From: Marispirochaeta aestuarii
GTDB taxonomy: Bacteria; Spirochaetota; Spirochaetia; JC444; Marispirochaetaceae
Length of the DNA: 64,000 nucleotides
Assembly: GCF_002087085.1 (NCBI RefSeq)
Contig: NZ_MWQY01000012.1
Location: 62,001 to 126,000, forward strand
Direction: 5' to 3'
Positions within the stretch are counted from its first letter, which is position 1; every line of letters begins with the position of its first letter. This document shows positions 9,369-17,347 of the stretch, piece by piece. The position numbers and the translations under genes are program-made. The notes beneath the pieces are model-generated. The model was given only the letters and a program-made list of their open reading frames with translations. It did no database searches and was not told the origin of the DNA.

Positions 9369-10486
9369 AAGTAATGGTAATTGTCGGCACCCGACCTGAA
9401 ATAATCCGTTTATCCAGAGTCATTATTCTTCTTCGAGAGACTTTTGATTGTGTTTTTGTACATACTGGCCAAAACTATTCTTATGAGCTTGGCGAGATTT
9501 TTTATAAAGATCTCGAGTTAGATCCGCCCGATTACTATTTAAACGCCGTGGGAAATACTCTTGCTGAAACATTAGGCTTGATAATATCAAAGTCTGATGA
9601 AGTTATGGAAAAAGAGGCACCTGATGCACTCCTTGTTCTAGGGGATACAAACAGTGCTTTATCCGTTATTCCGGCAAAAAGAAGGAAAATCCCTATTTTT
9701 CATTTTGAAGCCGGGAATAGATGTTTTGACCAACGCGTACCGGAAGAAATAAACAGGAGAATCGTAGACCATACAGCGGATATTAATTTGACGTATAGTG
9801 AAATCGCCAAGCAGAATTTACTTCGTGAGGGATTACCGATGGATAGAGTGTTCAATATCGGAAGTCCAATGTTCGAGGTCCTTGAATGCTATAAAGATAA
9901 GATTAACCAGGCTAAAGTGCTTGAAAAATTCGGTCTCAAACCTGATCACTATTTTGTATTAAGTGCGCATCGGGAAGAAAATGTCGACAGTAAAGACAAG
10001 CTAAATGATTTGATGTCTGCTATAGAGAGTGTTTTAGTTGATTACCCGTTTCCGATTCTTTTTTCTGTACATCCGAGGACAGAAAAGAAATTGAAAGAGC
10101 ATGGCCTTATGCTGAATGACAGAATCATAGCCTCTAAACCTCTATGTTTTACAGAATATGTAGCGCTGCAAAAGCATGCATATTGTGTTTTATCTGATAG
10201 TGGAACGATAACGGAAGAATCTGCAATTCTGAATATCCCTGCTTTGAACTTGAGGGAGACACATGAGAGACATGAGGGGATGGAAAAAGCAGCTGTAACC
10301 ATGACCGGCTTTGATCCGAAGTTAATTAAAATCGGCATAAACATTGCGCGACGACAAGTCGATAGAACAGAAGTTCAACTCAACAGTATTCCGGACTATG
10401 CTCAGAAGAATATTTCAGAAAAAGTAGTTAAAATAATTCTTAGCTATACCTCATATATCAATAGGAAATCGTGGCTAAAAGTGTGA
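9365..10486 (+). CDS. UDP-N-acetyl-L-sugar 2-epimerase (WbjD/FnlC family)
   Basis: A 373-residue non-hydrolysing UDP-GlcNAc 2-epimerase homologue. KVMVIVGTRPEIIRLSRVI, LVLGDTNSAL, HFEAGNRCFDQRVPEEINRR, SAHREENVD, SVHPRTEKK and LSDSGTITEESAI are all present. The EAGNRCFDQRVPEE version is that of the WbjD/FnlC/CapG group acting on UDP-L-RhaNAc-type intermediates rather than of WecB, which has EAGLRT. ATG 9365 overlaps the previous stop by four bases. Together with the two preceding genes it completes synthesis of UDP-L-QuiNAc or UDP-L-FucNAc in the cytoplasm. Confidence 0.85.
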   Translation: MKVMVIVGTRPEIIRLSRVIILLRETFDCVFVHTGQNYSYELGEIFYKDLELDPPDYYLNAVGNTLAETLGLIISKSDEVMEKEAPDALLVLGDTNSALSVIPAKRRKIPIFHFEAGNRCFDQRVPEEINRRIVDHTADINLTYSEIAKQNLLREGLPMDRVFNIGSPMFEVLECYKDKINQAKVLEKFGLKPDHYFVLSAHREENVDSKDKLNDLMSAIESVLVDYPFPILFSVHPRTEKKLKEHGLMLNDRIIASKPLCFTEYVALQKHAYCVLSDSGTITEESAILNIPALNLRETHERHEGMEKAAVTMTGFDPKLIKIGINIARRQVDRTEVQLNSIPDYAQKNISEKVVKIILSYTSYINRKSWLKV

Positions 10487-10562
10487 ATTTCGGTCAATGA
10501 TCAAGCTTCCAGACAGGATATATATTCTCCAGTAAACCAGCAAACATAACAGAGGAAGATGA

Positions 10563-11543
10563 ATGGCATCGATTGCTATAAAACCTAAAGTATCTATACT
10601 GATTCCCGTATATAACGGTTCAAATTTTCTTAAGCAGGCTATTGACAGCGCTATAGGACAGAATTACACAGAAAAGGAAATCATCGTAATCAATGATGGA
10701 TCGAATGACAACGGCGCTACCAGAAAAGATGCTGAGTCATTCGTTCCCAATATTATGTACTATGAGAAGGAAAATGGCGGCGTCGCATCTGCATTAAACC
10801 TGGGAATAGAAAAATCAACCGGAGAATATATTTCGTGGCTTAGTCATGATGATTTTTATTATCCAAATAAGCTTGAAGATCAAATCTCTTACGTGACGAG
10901 TCTGGAAAACAATAAAGTTATTGTATTTTCGAATGAAGATATGGTAGATGAGAACAATATTGTTATTCGGCCCGCATTTCAACGTAAATTTGATAACTCT
11001 AAGTTTTATAGAGAATTATTAGTTAAGAAATTTATAGGAGGTTGTTCCTTGCTCATTCCCAGGAAAGCTTTTGATAGGTGTGGGGAATTTGATGAATCGC
11101 TTCGAACAGTCCAGGATTACGATATGTGGTTCAGGATGCTCAATAACGGCTATACATTTTCTTATTATCAGATAACATCTGGCGCAAAAAGGCGACACGG
11201 TGGACAGGATTCTCAACAAAAAAAAGAACTTCGCAGAAAAGAGAAAATTGTTCTGTTAAAAAGAGCTTTAACATCAATGACGGATGAAGTACTTCAAAAA
11301 AACTTTCCTAAAGGGTCCGGTGATTTCTTCACGATTGCCAGATCATTTTATAAACAGGGACTGTCTGAAGTTTATTTGTATTGTTTTGAAAGAGGTCTAA
11401 GGATAAGAACAGGTTTTAGGCAGCGATTATTGACAGTCCCCAGCTGTATATATACAAAGATATATCCTTTTTTCTATGAAAAGAGAAAAGCGATGAAAGA
11501 AATAATCAAAATCTTCTTGAAATCTGTAAGTAAGAAAAGATAA
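10563..11543 (+). CDS. Glycosyltransferase family 2
   Basis: A 326-residue GT-A enzyme. KVSILIPVYNGSNFLKQAID opens the domain, VINDGSNDNG is the nucleotide-binding turn, ISWLSHDDFYYPNKL holds the DxD-like acidic motif (here HDD) and FDESLRTVQDYDMWFRM is the acceptor-side ED-like motif. The ~100 C-terminal residues are basic and probably lie at the membrane surface. AGAGGAAG before ATG 10563 is the ribosome site. Only four bases separate it from the next glycosyltransferase. Sugar specificity cannot be read from sequence. Confidence 0.87.
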   Translation: MASIAIKPKVSILIPVYNGSNFLKQAIDSAIGQNYTEKEIIVINDGSNDNGATRKDAESFVPNIMYYEKENGGVASALNLGIEKSTGEYISWLSHDDFYYPNKLEDQISYVTSLENNKVIVFSNEDMVDENNIVIRPAFQRKFDNSKFYRELLVKKFIGGCSLLIPRKAFDRCGEFDESLRTVQDYDMWFRMLNNGYTFSYYQITSGAKRRHGGQDSQQKKELRRKEKIVLLKRALTSMTDEVLQKNFPKGSGDFFTIARSFYKQGLSEVYLYCFERGLRIRTGFRQRLLTVPSCIYTKIYPFFYEKRKAMKEIIKIFLKSVSKKR

Positions 11544-11547
11544 CTGA

Positions 11548-12726
11548 ATGAAAATCCTCCATTTCATTCCAAAGTTCTCTTCAATATCGCAATCCTTTAT
11601 TTATGATTTGCTATTACGATTGGATAAGATAGATCATGTCGACAACACAGTTCTGACGTATAAACGTAGTCAGGAAAAAGAACGCCCGTATAAGGATGTT
11701 AAGATAATAAAATCAAATACATTAATGGAACGGTTAATGTATAAAATATTGAGAAAAATCGGCTGTAAACGTATCGTCGCACCGAACATTCGTGCCCTGA
11801 GAAGGGAACTTAATAAAAAAAATGATTATGATATATTTCATGCTCATTTTGGTAATTCCGCATATAAAGCATTCATTGCTGACGATTCTGTAGAGTTTGC
11901 CATTAAAACAGTAGTAAGTATTCATGGAACGGACATAACAAAGAACTTTGCATCCAAGAAAAAGTATAGAGAGGTATTGATTTCGGCAGCGAATCGAGGT
12001 TGCATATTTCTGGCTAATTCACAGTTTTTAGCTTCAAAAGCAATTGAATTAGGACTACCGCGTGAAAACATAAAAATAGTCTACAACACTGTAAATGAAA
12101 AATTTCTCAACGCTGAACGGGAGTTACCATACGCTGATGGTCCCCTCAGAATAATCAGTATCGGGAGACTGATTGATGTCAAAGGACATGAGTATTTGAT
12201 TCGGGCTGTACCGGTTTTAAAACGGAATATCAAAAATATACAGCTGAGTATTGTCGGAGATGGTATCAATCTTAGTAAGCTCAAGAACCTTGTGCATGAC
12301 TTGGGAATTGATGAGAATGTACATTTTTTGGGTTCCGTATCACACGATAAACTGCCTGAGATTTTATCAAATCATCATATTTATGTTCAGCCATCGATAA
12401 TTTACGAGAAGACCGGACAGGAAGAGTCCTTTGGGATAGTTATTCTTGAAGCATTAGCAGTTGGTTTGCCGGTAATTGTAACAAATACCGGTGGAATGCC
12501 GGAAGTCGTTAATTTTACTTCATCGAAATGGGCAAAAATCATTCCTCAGAAGGACGAGATGAGTATAGCGAAGGCTGTTAATGAAATAATAGATAATAAT
12601 AAGAGTTTTAAATTGAAAGATCCGGATCGAATTAATATCTTAGAAAAATACACTGCTGAAAAGCAAACAGAAACACTTCTCGATATTTATTCTGATGTTA
12701 TTGGTAATTATGCTGATGAAACTTAA
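11548..12726 (+). CDS. Glycosyltransferase family 4 (WcaL/AmsK-like)
   Basis: A 392-residue GT-B enzyme. KILHFIPKFSSISQSFIYD starts the first Rossmann fold; FHAHFGNSAYKAF, TVVSIHGTDI and ISIGRLIDVKGHEYLI are typical; SFGIVILEALAVGLPVIVTN is the EX7E nucleotide-sugar motif. The arrangement resembles the amylovoran/colanic acid WcaL-AmsK group. It begins four bases after the preceding stop. The downstream ParB-fold gene overlaps its 3' end. Confidence 0.87.
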   Translation: MKILHFIPKFSSISQSFIYDLLLRLDKIDHVDNTVLTYKRSQEKERPYKDVKIIKSNTLMERLMYKILRKIGCKRIVAPNIRALRRELNKKNDYDIFHAHFGNSAYKAFIADDSVEFAIKTVVSIHGTDITKNFASKKKYREVLISAANRGCIFLANSQFLASKAIELGLPRENIKIVYNTVNEKFLNAERELPYADGPLRIISIGRLIDVKGHEYLIRAVPVLKRNIKNIQLSIVGDGINLSKLKNLVHDLGIDENVHFLGSVSHDKLPEILSNHHIYVQPSIIYEKTGQEESFGIVILEALAVGLPVIVTNTGGMPEVVNFTSSKWAKIIPQKDEMSIAKAVNEIIDNNKSFKLKDPDRINILEKYTAEKQTETLLDIYSDVIGNYADET

Positions 12727-13597
12727 AAGAAAAATATTAGGGACTGTAAGAAAACGATTGAATACCTTGAAACTCGGAGAAAAATCTGAACCAGTGCTGC
12801 AGGATCCTCGGGAGTTCCTCTACTCAAATCTAATACCGAGATTTACTGTTGAATTACCGGTAAAAAAAGGCAGGTATCTTGGTTGGTTTGATCTTGACAG
12901 AGAGGGTTTTTCGCCGATTATTCTGGCACTTCATAATTGGAATCAAAATGGGAAGAATAAGGAATCTTTTTATGGGATCCTTGCGCTTTACGCAAAGGTC
13001 GTTGTAATAGATAACCCGAATAAAAAATTATTTTTCAACTCTGAGTTTACTGTTTTTCCGGAAAAATCAGAAGCTCGAAGAATGATATACCCTTGGGATA
13101 CAGGTTCTGTTGAAAGCAGGTATAACGAGCATCTTGAAAAGGTAAGAAAAGAGAATAAGAAATACGGCCTGATGAATTCTTTTGAATCGATTGGTGACAT
13201 TAATTCATGTTCTGATAAAAAACTAAAAATGGAAGCAGAACGGTTTTGTCGACTTGCTGAATCCATAGGCGAATATGGATATAAGAAACAGCCACGGGGG
13301 CAAATTTCTGGTAGTGTATATCTTGCAGGACCTGAGTATGTCTGGGCGGTAGATGGGGGGCACCATCGAGCCCCAGTCCTATCATATCTGGGGTATGAGA
13401 GAATTCCTGTCGTAGTACGTAGATTTGTCAGAAGGGAAGAGGTTGCATTCTGGCCTCAGGTTGTTTCCGGACTCTATAGTGAAGAAGCAGCGCTCCATGT
13501 TTTTGATAACTTCTTCTATAGTCGCCAACCAGATTCCTTTAACGAATGGAAAGAGCATCCTGTCGTAGAAGAAATAAGGCGGAAGAATATTAAATGA
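12710..13597 (+). CDS. ParB/sulfiredoxin-fold protein in glycan locus
   Basis: About 295 residues; starts at 12695, 12710 and 12716 are all possible and none has a clear ribosome site, so translational coupling with the preceding gene is likely. The region around residues 195-230 (GQISGSVYLAGPEYVWAVDG, then HHRAPVLSYLGYERIPVVVR) has the ParB N-terminal pattern G-x-HR-x2-AL-x2-LG-x3-IPV. The rest has no recognisable domain and there is no membrane segment. Similar unassigned proteins occur in polysaccharide clusters. ParB-fold proteins can bind nucleotides, so a role as a nucleotide-dependent kinase or regulator of glycan building is possible but not shown. Confidence 0.5.
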   Translation: MLMKLKRKILGTVRKRLNTLKLGEKSEPVLQDPREFLYSNLIPRFTVELPVKKGRYLGWFDLDREGFSPIILALHNWNQNGKNKESFYGILALYAKVVVIDNPNKKLFFNSEFTVFPEKSEARRMIYPWDTGSVESRYNEHLEKVRKENKKYGLMNSFESIGDINSCSDKKLKMEAERFCRLAESIGEYGYKKQPRGQISGSVYLAGPEYVWAVDGGHHRAPVLSYLGYERIPVVVRRFVRREEVAFWPQVVSGLYSEEAALHVFDNFFYSRQPDSFNEWKEHPVVEEIRRKNIK

Positions 13598-14115
13598 AGA
13601 ATATGATAAAGAAGATCAGGATAATTAAAAAGAAAATTCTGTGTTCTATGTATACTCGAGCTGCTTACCGTAAAGCCGGATCTGTGGGGAAAAATTTAAA
13701 GGTGTATTTCCCTGTAAAACTTACCAAAAATACGTTTATCGGTAACGATTGCGGGTTCAATGAGTTAAAGATATTCGGCCATGGTAAGGTAACAATCGGC
13801 GATAACTTTCATTCCGGAAGAGATTGCAAGATCATCACACATGTTCATAATTATGATGAGGGAGTTACCATACCATTTGACAACACTTTTATTGTAAGGG
13901 ATATACAAATAGAGGATTTTGTCTGGATTGGATCATACGTAATAATCCTGGGTGGTGTTACCCTGGGTGAAGGTTGCATTATTCAGGCGGGCTCTGTTGT
14001 GGTAAACGACATTCCCCCTATGGCTATTGCCGGCGGACATCCTGCAAAGGTTTTTAAATATCGGGATACTGAACACTTTACAAAGCTGAAAAACGAAAAG
14101 AAATTCTTAAAATAA
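13594..14115 (+). CDS. Hexapeptide-repeat acyl/acetyltransferase
   Basis: A 173-residue left-handed beta-helix transferase of the WbbJ/MaF type. Repeats such as TFIGNDCGFNELKIFG, VTIGDNFHSG, WIGSYVIILGG and LGEGCIIQAGSVV fit the [LIV]-G-x4 hexapeptide pattern, with THVHNY carrying a likely catalytic His. PPMAIAGGHPAKVFKYR is the standard end of the domain. ATG 13594 overlaps the previous TGA by four bases, with GGCGGAAG upstream. Probably adds an acetyl group to a sugar in the surface glycan. It is convergent with the next gene. Confidence 0.83.
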   Translation: MKNMIKKIRIIKKKILCSMYTRAAYRKAGSVGKNLKVYFPVKLTKNTFIGNDCGFNELKIFGHGKVTIGDNFHSGRDCKIITHVHNYDEGVTIPFDNTFIVRDIQIEDFVWIGSYVIILGGVTLGEGCIIQAGSVVVNDIPPMAIAGGHPAKVFKYRDTEHFTKLKNEKKFLK

Positions 14116-14120
14116 AGAAA

Positions 14121-15203
14121 TCACACCATACTATGCTCGCCGGCGCATATATACAACTGAACGCTGTCGCGATCTGCCTCATTTAAAAATCTTTCGATAC
14201 GTTTTCCGAAAGATTCAAATGAATAGTTTGTTTCATAGTAAGCATTGATGTTCATCCTCAAGGTCGAGGTGTGGTTTGCATTTATTTTACCGGTTGCAAT
14301 TTCTTTCAGGATGTCAACAAGATTCTGTGTAGTCTGCCAGGTAAAACAGTTTTCCTTATCCTGGAGTTCGGGGTGGAAAATATGCGGAAACTGGGTAATT
14401 GGAACAGCACCTGCAGCCATGGATTCGATCTGATTGTGACACCAGGGATACAGGATTCCCGGGGTATAGATAAAATAGTCGGTTTCCGACAGCAGGCGTA
14501 ACCATTGGTGCTGTGGAATCCCTGCCTTCTGCGTGTCCATTATTACTACTTTGTTTCTGAGATAACCTGATTCCATTTTTTCCAGCAGGTCTTCGTATGA
14601 TCCAGGAAAGTAAGAATAGTCTGATGAAAGATTGTCCCTGATCGCTGCAATTATCTCGTACCGTGTATTAATATTGAAGTAATCTTTTGTCCGCCGGTTC
14701 GTATACTTTCTCTCCAGAATATTTCCTGCAAAGAATGCAGCAATCTTTCTTTCATGTTTTACGGATAACGAACGGGCAAAGCTTTCATTTTCCTTTGACA
14801 TTAAATCGGGATGAAAACCTATGGGATAGAAAATATCCCGCACAGGATCTACTTTATCCGTAAAAATGTTGTAATTTATCCTGACAGTTTTGTTGGAAAC
14901 AGCAGCTGGGGTATCTGAAACAATAAGTGTATTCTTTTTTTTGAATGATTTTGATACAAGTACAAAACCCTTATCACGGGTTATGCCAAAGAAATATTTT
15001 CTGTGGATAAAATTGAAAAAAGGAATGTGTACAAAGCAGCTATACCCTGCTTCCCGAAAAAGGTAGTAAATATGGGACAACCTTCGTATTGCTCCTGTTG
15101 ATACCTCCAATAATTCTATGTAGACTGAATCAGAAGGTATGTTGCTTTTGTTTTTCAACAGTAACGAGAAGTACAATATAGAATTTCGAAGCATTCTCAG
15201 CAT
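14121..15203 (-). CDS. Probable glycosyltransferase (GT-B like), divergent
   Basis: A 360-residue cytosolic protein. EVSTGAIRRLSHIYYLFREA at the N-terminus and the C-terminal segment NQIESMAAGAVPITQFP, followed by a loop and ENCFTWQTTQNLVDIL, follow the GT-B pattern where a conserved E precedes AxGxxPI. The family is not one I recognise with confidence; capsule-type glycosyltransferases are the best match. It is the only minus-strand gene of the glycan island and faces the acetyltransferase tail to tail, five bases apart. Its start region lies back to back with the nonulosonate operon, so the two may share a control region (15204-15296). Confidence 0.55.
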   Translation of the reverse strand: MLRMLRNSILYFSLLLKNKSNIPSDSVYIELLEVSTGAIRRLSHIYYLFREAGYSCFVHIPFFNFIHRKYFFGITRDKGFVLVSKSFKKKNTLIVSDTPAAVSNKTVRINYNIFTDKVDPVRDIFYPIGFHPDLMSKENESFARSLSVKHERKIAAFFAGNILERKYTNRRTKDYFNINTRYEIIAAIRDNLSSDYSYFPGSYEDLLEKMESGYLRNKVVIMDTQKAGIPQHQWLRLLSETDYFIYTPGILYPWCHNQIESMAAGAVPITQFPHIFHPELQDKENCFTWQTTQNLVDILKEIATGKINANHTSTLRMNINAYYETNYSFESFGKRIERFLNEADRDSVQLYICAGEHSMV

Positions 15204-15296
15204 TATATAACCATCTATCTTGTTGGTGTGAAATTATAAATGAAGCATGCATAATGCGTAAATTGTTGTCAATAGACGTTTTAATCGGAGAAGAAC

Positions 15297-16178
15297 ATGA
15301 CAGATATAACCTACTCCCCCCCCACCGTAATCGCAGAAATCGGTTGTAACCATAAGGGAGAAATGGACATTGCCAAAGAACTGATCAAGATGGCCGCCAT
15401 CTTCTGCAAGGCACCGGTGGCTAAATTCCAGAAACGCACCCCCAGAGAGCTGTTGAGCGAGGAACAATACAACGCTCCCCATCCCAACCCCATGCATGCC
15501 TACGGAGAAACCTACGGCGCCCACCGGGAGTACCTGGAACTGACGGTGGACCAGCATCGGGAACTGATGGACTATTGTAACGAGTTCGGCGTTGTGTACA
15601 GCTCTTCTGTTTGGGACATGACTTCCGCACGGGAGATTGCATCTCTTGATCCGAAACTGATCAAGGTGCCTTCCGCCATGAATAACTATACGGCAATGCT
15701 GGAATACCTCTGCGATAACTACGGCGGACAGATCCATATCTCCACGGGAATGTCCACCACCGAAGAGGTCGACGATATGGTCGCCTTGTTCGAAAAAAAA
15801 GGACGCGCGAAGGACCTGGTACTCTATGCCTGTACCTCCGGTTACCCGGTACCTTTCGAGGACGTCAAGCTTCTGGATATTCCGGACCTTATACAACGCT
15901 ACGGCGGACGTGTAGGGGACTTCGGCTTCTCCGGGCATCATCTGGGTATCGCTATCGATGTGGCTGCCTATGCTCTGGGGGCAACCTGGATCGAGCGCCA
16001 TTTTACCCTGGATCGTACCTGGAAGGGGACCGACCATGCGGCATCCCTGGAGCCCGACGGTCTCCGGCGACTGGTGCGCGATCTGAATGCGACGTATAAG
16101 TCCATGGGGCGTAAAGACGGCGGCCTTCTGGACATCGAGGTGGAACAGCGGGAAAAACTCAAATGGAGGGCACGCTAG
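15297..16178 (+). CDS. NeuB-family nonulosonic acid synthase lacking the SAF domain
   Basis: A 293-residue PEP-dependent synthase. TVIAEIGCNHKGEMDIAKEL, KFQKRTPRELLSEEQYN, SSSVWDMTSAREI, LIKVPSAMNNY and HISTGMSTTEEVDDMV are the family's barrel motifs, and the IERHFTLDRTWKGTDHAAS text holds the metal and substrate residues. Typical NeuB, LegI and PseI proteins are ~340-350 residues with a C-terminal antifreeze-like SAF domain; this one ends right after the barrel. It has a good ribosome site (GGAGAAG). Neighbouring CMP-sugar synthetase-phosphatase fusion implies it makes a nonulosonate (Neu5Ac-, KDN- or Leg-like), perhaps as a 9-phosphate. The base composition rises sharply here compared with the island to the left. 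Confidence 0.83.
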   Translation: MTDITYSPPTVIAEIGCNHKGEMDIAKELIKMAAIFCKAPVAKFQKRTPRELLSEEQYNAPHPNPMHAYGETYGAHREYLELTVDQHRELMDYCNEFGVVYSSSVWDMTSAREIASLDPKLIKVPSAMNNYTAMLEYLCDNYGGQIHISTGMSTTEEVDDMVALFEKKGRAKDLVLYACTSGYPVPFEDVKLLDIPDLIQRYGGRVGDFGFSGHHLGIAIDVAAYALGATWIERHFTLDRTWKGTDHAASLEPDGLRRLVRDLNATYKSMGRKDGGLLDIEVEQREKLKWRAR

Positions 16179-16180
16179 GC

Positions 16181-17347
16181 GTGGCTGTCGCGTTTATCCC
16201 GGTCCGGGGGGGGAGCAAGTCGATCCCCTTGAAGAATATAAAACCCTTCTGCAGCAAACCCCTTGTCTACTGGAACCTCCAGGCTCTTGAGCATGCCGAC
16301 GGGGTTGATCATGTTGTTGTTGCCACCGATTCCGACGCAATTGAACAGGCCGTCGCCGGTTTCGGATTTTCGAAGCTGGAGGTCTACCGCAGGAAGGCCG
16401 CCAACGCCACGGATACCGCCTCTACCGAAGCGGTAATGCTGGAGTATCTTGAAGCCCATCCGCTGAAAAGTGAGGAGCTGTTCATTCTTGTGCAGGCCAC
16501 CTCTCCTCTGACCCGCACGGAGGACTTTGCCGGTGCCCTGGAGTACTTCCGGACCTCGGACTGCGACAGTCTCCTCTCCTGCGTGCGTACAAAGCGTTTC
16601 TTCTGGCGTGAAGACGGTACTCCCCTTAACTACGATTACCGGAATCGCCCCCGCAGGCAGGAGTTCGACGGACTTCTTATGGAGAACGGGGCCTTCTACA
16701 TCAACCGTGCCGGCAATATCCTGTGGGACAAAAACCGGCTTTCCGGAAAGATCGCCGTGTATGAAATGCCGGAGTTTACCTCCGTGGAAATCGACGAGCC
16801 CGACGACTGGATCATCGCCGAATCCATAATGAGGAGGCACTCTCCCGAACGGATTTCAGAGGAAAAGCCGGAGCTTAAACTTTTCCTGAGCGACGTAGAC
16901 GGCACCCTTACCGATGCAGGTATGTACTATGATCAGGCCGGTGGAGAATGGAAAAAATTCAACACCCACGACGGCAAGGGTTTCGAGCTGCTGCGCAGCA
17001 GGGGCATAAAAACCGGAATCCTGACCAGCGAAAACACGGCGATCGTGGAACGCCGCGCCAACAAGCTTAAAGTGGATTTTCTGGTGCAGGATGTATCCGC
17101 CGGAGGTAAACTGAACGCAGCGGAGGAGCTCTGCAAAAAGCTCGGGATTTCTCTCTCCTCTGTCGCATATATCGGGGACGATATAAACTGCGCGGAGCTC
17201 CTCAGAGCCGTGGGCTTTGCGGCCTGCCCGGCCGATGCGCTGCCTGCGGTCAAACGGATTCCCGGTATCCGGGTACTATCCCTTCCCGGGGGGCACGGTG
17301 CGGTGCGGGAGTTTATCGATCTGCTTCTGGACGGGTCGGATGCATAA
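16181..17347 (+). CDS. CMP-nonulosonate cytidylyltransferase fused to KdsC-like HAD phosphatase
   Basis: A 388-residue two-domain enzyme. GTG 16181 is chosen because GGAGGG sits ten bases upstream and gives the expected N-terminus; ATG 16163 would add six unusual residues. Residues 1-225 are a NeuA-type cytidylyltransferase (FIPVRGGSKSIPLKNIKPF, VVATDSDAI, LVQATSPLTRTEDF). Residues ~232-388 are a HAD phosphatase with LFLSDVDGTLTDAGMYYD near 236, GILTSENTAIVERRA and YIGDDINCAELL, all intact. The order matches vertebrate CMAS architecture and suggests that a nonulosonate-9-phosphate is dephosphorylated and then activated by the same polypeptide. It overlaps the next gene by eight bases. Confidence 0.85.
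   Translation: MAVAFIPVRGGSKSIPLKNIKPFCSKPLVYWNLQALEHADGVDHVVVATDSDAIEQAVAGFGFSKLEVYRRKAANATDTASTEAVMLEYLEAHPLKSEELFILVQATSPLTRTEDFAGALEYFRTSDCDSLLSCVRTKRFFWREDGTPLNYDYRNRPRRQEFDGLLMENGAFYINRAGNILWDKNRLSGKIAVYEMPEFTSVEIDEPDDWIIAESIMRRHSPERISEEKPELKLFLSDVDGTLTDAGMYYDQAGGEWKKFNTHDGKGFELLRSRGIKTGILTSENTAIVERRANKLKVDFLVQDVSAGGKLNAAEELCKKLGISLSSVAYIGDDINCAELLRAVGFAACPADALPAVKRIPGIRVLSLPGGHGAVREFIDLLLDGSDA

Noticed and set aside
15003-15011. Perfect DnaA box (minus orientation) at about 15003
   Set aside because: It is isolated inside a coding region and fits the chance expectation.
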